Below the pieces are notes generated by a model. That model made no database searches. It had not been told where the DNA came from and saw only the letters and a program-made list of their open reading frames with translations. DNA of 27,500 bases, from NCBI GenBank assembly GCA_012295275.1, contig CM022675.1, forward strand, positions 8,472,693 through 8,500,192. The letters are read 5' to 3'. Of this stretch, positions 1 to 10,942 are shown piece by piece; position 1 is the stretch's first letter; every line of letters starts with the position of its first letter. The DNA comes from Chrysomallon squamiferum (taxonomy: Eukaryota; Mollusca; Gastropoda; Neomphalida; Peltospiridae). Made by a program: the position numbers and the translations under genes.

Positions 1-60
1 TACAGATAGATAGACAGACAGACACACAGACAGACAGGTATATATATATATATATATATA
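1..60 (+). repeat. GATA/GACA then (TA)n microsatellite
   Basis: Interrupted GATA/GACA units to about 38, then a (TA)n run to 60. The array is cut by the window edge. Confidence 0.85.
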
Positions 61-400
61 AACTTTTTTTTACTAATTACAGAAGATTTGTTTCTTCTTT
101 TTCAGAAGAATTTCTAACAGGAAGTCTGTGTTTATTTTACCTTCTCTCTGAAGAGTTCCTGTTTATTTTCACCACCAGACACAGAATCTTTCAGTCAGTC
201 ATAAGAACTGCTAACCTCTGCAATTCTTATGGAACAGAAAACAAAACTATGATATCAAAACCTGCGGTATGTGTTCCACTGTCTATTTTACACTGCATTT
301 GAATAACACAAAGAGATTAAGAGACAAATATCTGTCCTCCACACCAAATAAATAAGTAGTGTCTGAACCACTGGGTTTCAACCCTGAAGACTTACTATTG
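61..400. other. AT-rich single-copy sequence
   Basis: No gene, RNA or repeat structure seen. Short T- and A-rich runs only. Confidence 0.5.
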
Positions 401-404
401 TAAT

Positions 405-1330
405 TCTAGCAGTAAAAGAATAGCTTATGTGGAACAACACATTTAGTAATTAAAAAGGCATTATATGATAACAGTGACTGAATGTTAAATAAAAGAATAG
501 CATATGTGAGTCAGTATGTTTCATTTTACTTTGCTGTATTAATATGCTTATTAAGTATTATTACTAAATAAAAGAATAACATATGTGGTGAAATATTTTC
601 CATTATTACTTTTCAGATATATTAAGGCACTTTACAACTCAGTACTAAATAAAAGAAAAACATATGCAGATTTCATTATTTCAAATACAACTCATTATGA
701 ATATAATGTAAAAGAGTAACAGATGTGGAGAAGTTAGTTTTACTATTATAAAATATTGATATGTTTGCTAAATAAAAGAATAAATAATGTGGACAAACAG
801 AATAAAGATATTTTCCCACAATTCATAATCATTAATGCCATATAAAAGAATAACACATGTGGGCCATCATTTCAAGAAACTGAATTTGTTAATATTTAAT
901 AAAGGAACAACATATGCAGACAAATAATTTCAACATCAATTTCACTGTCAAATTCCAAATATTTGTTAATTAACATGAATAGCTTATTTGCAAACTTCAA
1001 ATGAATGCTTTTAATGGAAGTGTGTTTCTGATTTACAAAAAAACATAAGTTATTTTCAAATAAAAAAAAATGTCTTTTGTCAGCCAAGTAGTTTCATCAT
1101 TACTAAATACTAACAAGTGTTATTTAAAAGAACAACATATGTGGACCATCATGTTTCATTTTTGAAAGGCATTATCTGATTCTGGCAAATCCTTAAATCT
1201 AAATAAAAGAATAACTTTAGTCAATCAACAAACAATCTAAATAAAAGAATATAACTTCATCATAACAAAAATAAAAATAAAAATGCTAAATAAAAGAACA
1301 ACACATGCAGACAAACTGGTTTCATCACTA
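405..1330 (+). repeat. irregular tandem array of an AAAAGAATAACATATGTGG motif
   Basis: TAAAAGAA-type cores start at 413, 490, 569, 650, 709, 773, 843, 900, 1125, 1204, 1242 and 1291. The consensus is roughly TAAATAAAAGAATAACATAT followed by GTGG or GCAG. Spacing is 77-81 bp for several units and shorter in others (57-70, then 38 and 49), with one 225-bp gap. Exact CATATG hexamers lie at 501, 580, 661, 911 and 1136. Between the cores, stretches such as TTTCATCATTACTA recur. This is a diverged minisatellite not covered by any simple-repeat class. Confidence 0.75.
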
Positions 1331-1698
1331 CCAACACATTAACAGATATTTAACAGGAATGATTTGCTAAATATCACAGACATTTGTTTACCAATTCACA
1401 AACAAAAATATAACCAATGTCTCAAAATAAACCTGGAAAAGGAGGAAGATTGTTTTACAAGAAGTGAATATGACTGCTGTTATTACGAATCATGTCTGAT
1501 GTGTTTATTTTGTTGCAGAAATTGTGCAGGTATTAGAAAAGCAAACTGCAACTTCTGGCAGACAGAGACACAGAGAAAAGTTATTTAAAAACAGGTTAAA
1601 ACTGGTCTTTTTTTGAAGATCCACATTTTTACAGTGAACCACTGAAAACCTGTCAGGAGTGAATGTAACTGGAATTCTGATTGGTTATTATAAAAAGA
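1331..1698. other. single-copy sequence with a 74-codon Cys-rich frame
   Basis: A plus-strand frame at 1364-1588 contains ten cysteines in its middle third, but it has no signal peptide, no clear exon borders and no known family. It is most likely chance. No other structure seen. Confidence 0.3.
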
Positions 1699-1706
1699 TA
1701 TAATAA

Positions 1707-1746
<40 letters not shown>
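1699..1746 (+). repeat. (ATA)n microsatellite
   Basis: TAATAATAA run with one AAAATA interruption; a second short run of the same unit lies at 1836-1854. Confidence 0.85.
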
Positions 1747-1748
<2 letters not shown>

Positions 1749-2079
1749 CAAAAATGTGCTGATCAAAACAGCTTTATTTCCTAGTTCAGTCAAATTTATC
1801 CCATTCTAACATATCCTCTGTATGATTTACAAAACTATAATAATAATAATAATAACCATTTTCTTGGCACTGATACATATTAGTGTTATGAGTGTTAAAG
1901 GAAAACTTGGGCCTATCTGTAGAGCTGTCATTTAAAATGATATTAAATACACACTACTAATTAATATAAACAAGTATAAAATGGTATATTTGATTAATAA
2001 AATGGTAAACAGATGATGGATCTTATGACTGCAGAACAAAGTTTGTGCTGCAAATAGACATGTAATAAGCCTTAAGTCC

Positions 2080-2560
2080 CTAAAACTGACCTATCAAACT
2101 ACCCTCTTAGAACAGTATAATCATTAAACTAGTGCATTAAACCACTTCACTGGAACATTATAACCCTTAAACTGATCTATAAGAGCGATATTCCTAGAAC
2201 CAGAGCCTAAAGTGGACCTATCACATCACTGGAAGCATTACAAGTTTTAGCTTGACCTGTCTAATCTGTGTCTGGAACATTACGTATTTAAGTTGACCTG
2301 TCTAATCTATTTCTAGAAGACCATCAGCTTTTCACTGACTTGTCTAGTCATATCTAGAACATTACAAGCTTTCAGCTGACCTATCTAATCAGTGTCTACA
2401 ACATTAACAGTCTTTGTGTCGACCTATCTAATCTGTGTCTGGAACATTTTAAGCTGACCTATCTAATCCATGACTAGAACATTAACAGTCTTTGTGTCGA
2501 CCTATCTAATCAGCCAGCCTCTTGAAACATCACAGACACATTAAACTGGCCCAGTTGCCG
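2080..2560 (+). repeat. 41-bp diverged minisatellite
   Basis: The core GACCTATCTAATC, or a close relative, starts near 2088, 2131, 2173, 2215, 2254, 2295, 2337, 2378, 2421, 2456, 2499 and 2543. Steps are 35-43 bp, mostly 41. Within each unit GTGTCTGGAACATTA follows the core. The central units (2250-2510) are the best preserved and the edges are decayed, which suggests growth from the middle. Confidence 0.75.
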
Positions 2561-3190
2561 TATATCTTTTAATACCAAAACGGACTCAATCCCTCGGAAC
2601 ACTATAAACTTTATCGTTTATGCACTTTCGGCTTGGCCCTACCTACCCACTGTTTAAAATCTCTGTCTTTTATTATCTCTCTTCTTTTATTATTGAGAGA
2701 ACCTGAGTGAAACAACCTCTTGAACTTGTGTGTTTCTTCAATCTCTCACAGATGTTTTTTTTTGGGTTGTCTGTTTGGTAACACTATGGCCTGAATCATC
2801 GTATGAAAAAAAAAAAAAAAATGAAAAAAAAAAGCTGGAGTTAATTGATGCTGCTGTTAATGTGGGCATACCTTTATCTGGTTTCATGTCCCTCGTTAGT
2901 GGCAAGGAAAGTTAATTACACACCATGTGACCAAAGGTTGAGATTGGGTTCTTCTCGGAATAAGTCTGGAGCAGACTGAGTCTGACACATTTTTTTTTTT
3001 TTTTTTTTTTTTGTTATTTAATCTTATTTTGTTTGGTATGTGTAATAAATTTGTTTAAAAAAAAAAGAAATGATGATTTTTTTTTGTGGGATAATAAATA
3101 AGGGAGAGTGTGAATGTAAAAGTATTATGGTTTGAATTAATTATGATGTATATTTGTTTTAAGTTCTGATTAATGTAAATTATGGCCATC
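2561..3190. other. AT-rich sequence with poly-A and poly-T tracts
   Basis: Poly-A near 2807-2833 and poly-T at 2990-3012. The rest is single-copy, with no gene structure seen. Confidence 0.5.
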
Positions 3191-3196
3191 TGTTTT

Positions 3197-3445
3197 AATT
3201 TTTTCTTTCTTTCTATTTTTTTCTATATCTTTATCTTTATTTATTTTTGCCTTAATTTTTTCTCTTTTTCTTTTTCTTTCCATGTCTGTCTTTCTCTTAT
3301 GCTCTCTTTCTGTCTCTCACTCTCTTTCCATCTTTCTCTCTCCCTTTCTTTTTCTCTATCTCTCTTTATCTCTCACTGGCTCTCTCTCATGTTTTTTCTC
3401 TCCTTTTTTCTCTTTCTCATTTCTCTCTCTCTCTTTCTACTTTTT
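3197..3445 (+). repeat. pyrimidine-rich (CTTT/TCTC) tract
   Basis: Almost unbroken C/T on the plus strand, giving long Ser-Leu-Phe reading frames that are not genes. Confidence 0.8.
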
Positions 3446-4110
3446 CCTTTAAACAAAACAATTTCCCATTCCAATAAGTGTTCCAAAAATTTTAGTATCC
3501 AAAAATATATATCACACATCTTCATTCTTATTGAAAATAGAATATAAAAAAAAAACAAATAAACAAGTTCTAATAATCAGAATACTCCACAACAAAAATT
3601 ACACCTCCTAGTCTTCAAAACAAAAAACACACTAAGATCACGTTGAAAAAATAATTTCACATAAAAAACCACCAAAACAAAGATTAACAGATATTTATCC
3701 TCCCCACCAAAAAAATTTTTTTTTTTTTTTTTTTTTATAAATAGATCAAAGATTGTTATTTCTACACTGACTTAAATTACCCAGCTTAACAGTTTCTGTT
3801 TTTGCCTGTGAATCTGTTTGATATCTCCTCCTATTAACCCATGCACCCTGTTGTATCAATAAGCTGGCAGACAGCAGTAGGTTTTCTATAAACACTTGTT
3901 GAATAGAAAGTAGTTTTTTTTCTGTAATCTCTGAAAACAAGCCTGCAAATTAATGGTGGGTATTTCTTCGACAAACAAGTGAGATAAGTTAAAAAAAAAC
4001 AAAAAAGATTTCTGTTGATATCATCTGCCAAAGGTAACAGTGACAAAGAACAGAAAAGGTAAGAAACATGAAACAGATGTGTCTGTGTGAAAATCAAGGT
4101 AGAAAAAGAA
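3446..4110. other. AT-rich single-copy sequence
   Basis: Contains a poly-T tract at about 3715-3737. Frames on the minus strand (3746-4097) are low-complexity and unsupported. Confidence 0.45.
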
Positions 4111-4111
4111 G

Positions 4112-4495
4112 AATGGAGGAATGGATGGATGGATGGATGGATGAATGAATGGATGAATGAATGAATACCAAATCACAATATGAACAGTCTGTGGAAGCTG
4201 AAACATTCTTGTGAAGTGAATGAATGAATGAATTAATGGATGGATGGATGGATGGATGGATGGATGGATGGATGGATGAATGAATACCAAATCACAATAT
4301 GAACAGTCTGTGGAAGCTGAAACAGACTTGTGAAGTGAATGAATGAATTAATGGATGGATGGATGGATGGATGAATGAAGAATGATTGAATAATGAATGA
4401 AAAATCAAATAGGTGAATGAATGACTGGATAAATGATTAATGAATGAATGATAAACGAAGAATGAATGAATGGATGATGGAAGGAAAGAAGGAAA
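4112..4495 (+). repeat. GGAT/GAAT array with a 119-bp higher-order duplication
   Basis: Tetranucleotide runs of GGAT and GAAT enclose a non-repetitive ~55-bp segment (GAATACCAAATCACAATATG and onward) found twice, starting at 4163 and 4282, almost identical. The array therefore grew at least once as a 119-bp block. Confidence 0.85.
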
Positions 4496-4554
4496 GAAAG
4501 GAGAAATATAAAATTTAATATCCTTGAAATATTTAGGTAATAGTGGGTATGAAA

Positions 4555-5020
4555 TTTTCATACAAAATATGTGTGTGCAATATCTGTGCAAAATATCTAT
4601 ATTAAACATAATCACATGTGAAATATTAATATAAAATTATTATAAAATTTCCTATTAAAGCATCTTTGTGAAAAATATGTAAAACTGGAATGAAATATAT
4701 TTACAAAACATTTGTGTGAAATGGATGTGTAAAACACTTTTTACAATAATTTGTGCACATTTTTGGTAAGCTCTGTCTAAAATATATTATTTAAATAACA
4801 TTTGCAAATGTATTTCTGGAAATTTTATGCAAAAATATGTGTATGAAACATGTGTGCAAAATATGTAAAATATGTGTGCAAAAATATATATGTATAAAAC
4901 ACCTGTACAAAAAAAAAAACAGTGCAAAATGTCTATGCAAAACATATGTGAAAAACATTTTATATATAACATACAAAATATCTTTTCAAACATCTACACA
5001 AAACATCTGTTCAAATTCAT
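4555..5020 (+). repeat. degenerate TGTGCAAAATATG-type array
   Basis: Words such as GTGTGCAAAATAT, CTGTGCAAAATAT, GTGAAATAT and CTATGCAAAACAT recur every 12-25 bp for about 460 bp. No single period holds, as expected for an old array. Confidence 0.55.
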
Positions 5021-5345
5021 CACCTTTAAACATGAACATCAGCAAATCTGTGCTCGCATTAAAACAAATCAGTTTTATCGGGGGAATGTGGTGTTGGTAC
5101 ATGTTGTAAATTGCTGATGAAAGCTTGTTGTGTAGCTAGCTGTATCTGTCTCTATGTATATACAGCCACCTGATACAGCCTGCTGACAGAAACTAGGTGT
5201 GTAGCGATCTCAACATGTAGCCATGGATATCACTGTCTGTCAACAAGTGATACACAAGAGATTCAAACGCCATTGGTGGGCTTGCGATAATATTTTCCAT
5301 AAAACTGTTAACGTTTTTTAAAAAAATGGCCAGTGTGTGGTTTGT
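5021..5345. other. single-copy sequence
   Basis: Low in simple repeats. A 35-codon minus-strand frame at 5193-5300 is open but unrecognised and has no splice context. No function assigned. Confidence 0.4.
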
Positions 5346-5445
5346 CTTCTTCTTCTTCTTTTTTTATTTTTTTTTTTATTTAATATATTTATTTTATTTT
5401 ATTTTATTTTATTTTATTTTATTTTTTTTTTTTTTTTTTTTTGTG
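5346..5445 (+). repeat. (TTTTA)n and poly-T
   Basis: TTTTA units at about 5388-5424, flanked by long T runs. Confidence 0.85.
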
Positions 5446-5504
5446 TGTTTATAAAATTTTAGGTCTGGGGGCACTCTGTTTTTATGATGTTCATCTCTTT
5501 TTTC

Positions 5505-5700
5505 TTTTACTGTGTTCTCTCTCTCTTTCTGTCTATCTCTGTTTTTCTCTCACTTTTATTTCTTACTCTGTATCTATCCTCACAATCATCTGTATCTTTC
5601 TCTCATTCACTTTCTCTATCATTCTCACTTTCTTTCTATCTCTGTCTTATATCTTTCTATTTATCACTCAAAATCTCTCTCTTTATCTCCTTCTTAAATT
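5505..5700 (+). repeat. pyrimidine-rich (CT/CTTT) tract
   Basis: Mixed CTCT, TTTCT and CATT words in all frames. Same character as the 3.2-kb tract. Confidence 0.7.
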
Positions 5701-6360
5701 TTAATTATGATGCAGAATTTTTTAATCATGTAATATTTATAACTGATAAAAATCAATTTTTCACACCAAAAATAATGAACAAATAAATAATTTACAATCA
5801 TTAAAAAAAAAAAAAAATTATATTATGAAAATATAATTGCGAGTTATAAAAACATTATCCAAACAACTGATATTTAAAAATTAATCAATTTAAAATACAT
5901 CAGACATCTTTTAACCTCTCAAAACCTGAACTTTCAACAACAACACAGAGAGGGGTTAAAATAAAATCATTTTCCACTTGATCTAAACACTATCAAACAA
6001 CTAATTTCATATTATTTTTCTCAATTTTTTTTCAACCCCAAAAATAATATTATAAACGTAATGAAACCATTAACATCACTGACATTGGAAAAAGAACTAC
6101 AGCACAGCAACCCTTCAAACAAATTGAAAATCTCACCCTGGTGCTTGAGGTGTAGAAATGACACTCTTGAATACTTATAAAACATCCATTCTGCCCCACA
6201 CAACTCTACAAACATCACAAGTTGTTTGCAGAGTTACCTGACCTTTAAGAACTCTTATGTGTGCAAGAAGAAAAAAAAAGCTGTGAGGATTGTTCTTTTT
6301 TTTTTTTGTTTTTTTTTGAGGGAAAGAAACAGTTTGTGTTGTTAAAGAGTATGATATATT
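5701..6360. other. AT-rich single-copy sequence
   Basis: Holds an imperfect inverted repeat (TTTTAACCTCTC at 5909-5920 against GAGAGGGGTTAAAA at 5948-5961) and a T-rich tract near 6293-6318. No gene seen. Confidence 0.45.
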
Positions 6361-6374
6361 ACTTACTGATATAT

Positions 6375-6575
6375 ATATATACATTATAAACATGCACAAA
6401 CAGATAGACTGACAGACAGACACACTGAAAGATATACAGATTGAAAGACATACATATGTACCTTCATACACATACACACATATGTACATACATATATAGA
6501 CATACTCACATGCACACAAATATGTATATAATATGTACATATATATCATACACACACATGTACACATATATATGT

Positions 6576-6606
<31 letters not shown>

Positions 6607-6640
6607 ATATCATTAACACACATGCACAACATACACACAT
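6375..6640 (+). repeat. CATA/CA/TA composite microsatellite
   Basis: Alternating GACA, CATA, CA and TA blocks, typical of slippage-grown arrays. Confidence 0.8.
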
Positions 6641-6697
6641 CATATCATATATACAGAGACACATGCAAATATACATCAAAGAAACACATACACATAC

Positions 6698-6716
6698 AGA
6701 GAGAGAGGGGGAGAGG

Positions 6717-6815
<99 letters not shown>

Positions 6816-6818
6816 AGA
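6698..6818 (+). repeat. (GA)n microsatellite
   Basis: About 120 bp of GA with a few GG and AA breaks near its start and end. Confidence 0.95.
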
Positions 6819-7440
6819 CACAAAGACACAGAGACATCAAATTAGAATCCTTTTTAAATTTTTTATTCAACAGTTCATCATAACATACACCTTTTTTTCT
6901 TTAGCACCAGTTCACACGTACTGAAGAATCAATAGTTTTTTTTTCGTTTAAACCAAAAACTGATTAAAAGTCAAAGAGTTTTCTTCTAAAGAGTTCTAGT
7001 CAGCTCTAGCCCCTAGCTGTTATTTTTCACGTTCCACCTAATTTTAACATTAAAGAATTTTCATAAAAACAAGAAAAAAGAAGAAAAAAAGAAAGAAAGA
7101 AAGAAAAACAAAAAAAACGACAGAATGACATTTTGCTTCAAAAATTTAATTCAAACTGACATGTTACCAGCAGACCTCTTTTTTGTGGACACTCAACAAA
7201 AAGGACACCTTTGTAAAGCAATATGATTTTAGTCATGGGCTAAATTTTTTGTATTAGTTTAATTATTCATTTTTTTTTTTTTTTTTATTATTTTAATTAA
7301 GCATATTTGCATAAGTTATAATAATAATCATCAGTTTCTGTACATTTGTCTGTCTGTCTGTCTGTTTGTCTGTCTTTCTATCTGTGTAAATGTTTTCTGA
7401 CCCCTATTTTAAAACCAATCTCTTATTTCTAAGAATTAGA
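6819..7440. other. AT-rich sequence with short simple repeats
   Basis: AAAG-rich at 7066-7120, poly-T at 7271-7287 and (GTCT)n at about 7349-7377. Otherwise unique, with no gene seen. Confidence 0.5.
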
Positions 7441-8260
7441 TGGCATAAATAGACATAGAATTTTTCATTTTTGGTTAGCATTGGAAATTATGTAATATAA
7501 ATTTTAACACTAACTTTGAGTTTTATACTTGCAAAGAGTTCTCTTTATATAACCTGAAAGGTTTAATTTAGTGATATATCAATGGTCTGTCCGAACTGGT
7601 TGGAACAGGAAATAAAGTTTGATCAGTCATTCATGTGAAAGCAATTTCCACAGATTATGGCAATTAAATTTTTTTTTTTTTTTTTTAAACTTTATAATAT
7701 TTCAGTACTATTGCTGGAACAGGTAATAACATTTTAATACAATTAACTTTATATATATCAGTATTGTCGGTAGATTTTTGTTATAAATATAAAATAATAT
7801 GTTTAATATAATAATATAGTTGCAATGAGAAATTACCATACTAATTTATAACATTTTATACAAAACAGGACTTTCAGCATATTTTTATTGTAAATATAAA
7901 ATAAAATTTCTATAGAGGTTGGAATTGGAAATCAGTTAGAGCTATAAGTTCTAAAATAAAATTATTTTTGTATAAGACAGGACTTTCTGTACATTTTTAG
8001 TGAAAATATAAAATAATATTTCAGTAAATCTTGGAATAGGAAAATACCAACTGCTATAATCTTTTTAACAAAATTATTTTTGTATAAAACAGGACTTTCT
8101 GTTGATTTTACTGAAAATACAAAACAATAATTTCAGTACTGTGGTTGGAATGTGAAATTAACAGCTGCTATAACAACTTTAAAAAAAAAAAAAAAAAAAC
8201 CTAATTCATTGTACACATAACAGAACATTCTGTGAATTTTTATTGTTAGCAAATATACAC
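7440..8260 (+). repeat. ~112-bp diverged tandem array, about seven copies
   Basis: The word TTGGAATnGGAAAT or a relative recurs with GGAA at about 7483, 7602, 7716, 7821, 7921, 8033 and 8147 (steps 100-119). In the right half each unit also shows AACAGGACTTTCTG, TTGTAAATATAAAATAATAT, TTTCAGTA and GCTATAA in fixed order. Two units have gained poly-T or poly-A inserts (near 7668-7686 and 8181-8200). Confidence 0.75.
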
Positions 8261-8279
8261 ACTCTAACATTATCTCCCA

Positions 8280-8600
8280 TTCCGGGCATCGATTTTACAC
8301 TCAATATCAACTTAATCTCGCAGCAGTTTAACAAATAGACTTGAGATGAATTGCAGCATAATTCCCAACTACATCTACAGTGAGTCGATGATCTTTAGCT
8401 GGCCAAGGGTTAATGTGAAATACTACTCAAAGTGTCAGTCTCTGGCTTCACTTACAAAAGATCGATGAAGCCTCCTGCACTTCAAGAGAAGACTTGTAAA
8501 CTTCAGAATGCACTCGTTCGTGTAAGCTGGCTTATAAAAATTGGTATTTGACGACTGGAAAGTAGTATATGTTAATACGTCGTGTTAGGTATGTCGCATA
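8280..8600. other. unique-sequence island
   Basis: Simple repeats stop here and GC rises to perhaps 40-45%, with several CpG and TCGA words. A plus-strand frame of about 50 codons (roughly 8311-8466) is open but not recognisable, with no clear splice sites. It starts right after the 112-bp tandem array. Regulatory DNA, a small exon or simple single-copy intron are all possible. Confidence 0.25.
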
Positions 8601-8830
8601 TTGAATGGGCTTTGATCGATGTTTTAAAACTACATGAAATATGACTTAGTGTATAGGTGTGTGTGTGTGTATATTATATGTGAGTAAACTTGTATGTATG
8701 GTTATAAAATTGGTATATGTTCATAGAAAGAATAGATAATAGTTAGGATTGAAACGATGTTTTAAAACTACATGAAATATGACTTAGTGTGTGTATGTAT
8801 GTATGTATTATATGTTCATAGACAGAAAGA
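8530..8830 (+). repeat. local tandem duplication
   Basis: CGATGTTTTAAAACTACATG and the following AAATATGACTTAGTGT occur at 8617-8651 and again from 8755. TATAAAAATTGGTAT-type words precede both copies (about 8533 and 8703). A GT/GTAT run in each copy shows later slippage. Confidence 0.7.
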
Positions 8831-8869
8831 TAGAGTGATTCAAACACAAAGAGTCATCTCTTTATAAAT

Positions 8870-9045
8870 ATGCATATACACACATGTATATATGTAAATT
8901 CATATATGTGCATATACACAAATACACACAGATAGAAATCTATATACAGACATACTTACATATGTATATATATACACATACATACATACACACAGATACA
9001 CACAGAAATACATGCATACACACATACATACATTCATACATAAAT
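8870..9045 (+). repeat. CATA/TA composite microsatellite
   Basis: Mixed TATG, CATA and CACA blocks. Confidence 0.75.
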
Positions 9046-9050
9046 GCAAG

Positions 9051-9175
9051 TTCCTCTTTTTCTCTCTCTCCCTTTTTCATTATCTTTCTATGGTTCCTCT
9101 CTTTTCTCTCTCTCCCTTTTTCATTATCTTTCTATGGACCTTTCTCATTCTCTCTCTCTCTCTCTCTCTCTTTGT
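9051..9175 (+). repeat. 43-bp tandem duplication and (CT)n
   Basis: A unit starting TTCCTCTTTTTCTCTCTCTC and ending CTTTCTATGG occupies 9051-9093 and again 9094-9137 with one-base differences. A (CT)n run follows. Confidence 0.85.
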
Positions 9176-9229
9176 CTAAATCTCTAAATTCTTATACCTG
9201 GTTTATCTATTGACATACATGGTAAAGTA

Positions 9230-9430
9230 CTATATATATATATGTATTTTCACTTTTACTCTAACATTCTTCCACCCCTCATTAAACATGGAGTCATGCA
9301 ACTACTAAGTGTGTCTTTCTGGTACCAATCCTTTCAGCCCACACAAAGGTCTGCGAACAACTTTTCACTCTCTTGAAGTGTCTGTGAGAACATTTAAGAA
9401 GAAGTTTCTACTACAAATTCTCAAAGAGAA
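9230..9430. other. short single-copy stretch
   Basis: No gene or repeat seen. It separates the CT and GA tracts. Confidence 0.4.
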
Positions 9431-9435
9431 ATAGA

Positions 9436-9438
9436 GTG

Positions 9439-9534
<96 letters not shown>

Positions 9535-9540
9535 AGAGAG
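9436..9540 (+). repeat. (GA)n microsatellite
   Basis: About 100 bp of nearly pure GA. Confidence 0.95.
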
Positions 9541-9636
9541 AGGGGGAAATGGAAAGAAAGAGAGAAGTGGTTTAAAAGGGAGAAAGAGTCAGAAAAAGAA
9601 AAATATGAAAATAGACACAAACAGATTTGTATATAT

Positions 9637-9935
<299 letters not shown>

Positions 9936-10224
9936 GAAAGAAAGAAAAACAGAGAATGCATAAAACAAAGACCATAAAAGAAAAATCAAGACACAGAAAT
10001 AAAACAGAAGAAAAAAATAAGAAGAAGACAAAGAAAGAAAGAAGGAAAGAAAGAAAGAAGAAGAGAGAGATTAACCAAAACTATAAATAAACTTCTACAT
10101 CACAAGATAATATTTTCATACAGCAAACTTCACATGACTTAGTACAGTCATCCTTGATTAAAAAAACACAAAAAAACTTCTGTTTCTGCCACCTTTTTCA
10201 TCACTGCTTATCTCTCTGTCATTA

Positions 10225-10416
10225 TCACAGTTTAACATGTAAACTGTACTTTACATTCAGTGAACCAGATAAGTGACGTGTGGTTTTTACATTGTTCACA
10301 GTTTAACATGTAAACTGTACTTTACATTAAGTGAACCAGATAAGTAACGTGTGGTTTTTACATTGTGAAACAAAGTAAAAACGTAGCTACTGTTTCATTC
10401 TTATCACAGTTTAACA
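10225..10416 (+). repeat. 71-bp tandem duplication containing a dyad
   Basis: Units start at 10225 and 10296 with only a few differences, and a third partial copy (TCACAGTTTAACAT) starts at 10403. Each full unit holds ACAGTTTA-ACATG-TAAACTGT, a perfect 8-bp inverted repeat around a 5-base centre, followed by ACGTGTGG. Confidence 0.9.
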
Positions 10417-10501
10417 TAGTAACACATAAAACAAAATAATTAAATAAAAAAAATGAATAACACTAAAATGTGTGAGTATGTTTGGATGTATGGGAGCTGG
10501 C

Positions 10502-10527
10502 ATGTGTGTGTGTGTGTGTCTGTGTGT

Positions 10528-10561
<34 letters not shown>

Positions 10562-10569
10562 CTGTGTGT

Positions 10570-10610
<41 letters not shown>

Positions 10611-10620
10611 TGTGCATGTA
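10502..10620 (+). repeat. (GT)n microsatellite
   Basis: About 118 bp of GT with TC, TA and GC breaks at regular points, suggesting a secondary period of about 58 bp. Confidence 0.95.
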
Positions 10621-10744
10621 TATTAAAACAGGTACAAATAATATCTTATTTAGCATTGTTCCCTGTTTCAGATTTATTTTTCTAAATATTATTTGTCATT
10701 GCTGAATAATACAGGAATATACATGGTTGTTTTTGTTTTTGTTT

Positions 10745-10809
10745 TAACAATAATAATAGTTTTAATAATAATAATAATAATTATAATAATTATAATAATA
10801 ATAATAGTT

Positions 10810-10870
<61 letters not shown>

Positions 10871-10942
10871 TGATAATAACAATAATAACTACAACAACAA
10901 GAACAGCAATAACAATAATTGCTATGACAATAATAATAAAGA
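10745..10942 (+). repeat. (AAT)n array
   Basis: Runs of ATA/AAT with GTTTTAATAAT repeated at about 10758 and 10806. Confidence 0.95.

Noticed and set aside
1364-1588. 74-codon Cys-rich frame as a possible small secreted toxin-like peptide
   Set aside because: No signal peptide, no start context or splice support, and the cysteine spacing fits no family I know. Chance is likelier.
5193-5300. 35-codon minus-strand frame with mixed composition
   Set aside because: No splice signals or known motif; too short to support.
8311-8466. ~50-codon plus-strand frame in the unique island
   Set aside because: Length is expected by chance and nothing recognisable is encoded.
10502-10620. CRISPR-like regular repeat
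   Set aside because: Simple GT slippage with periodic breaks; there are no unique spacers and the genome is eukaryotic.
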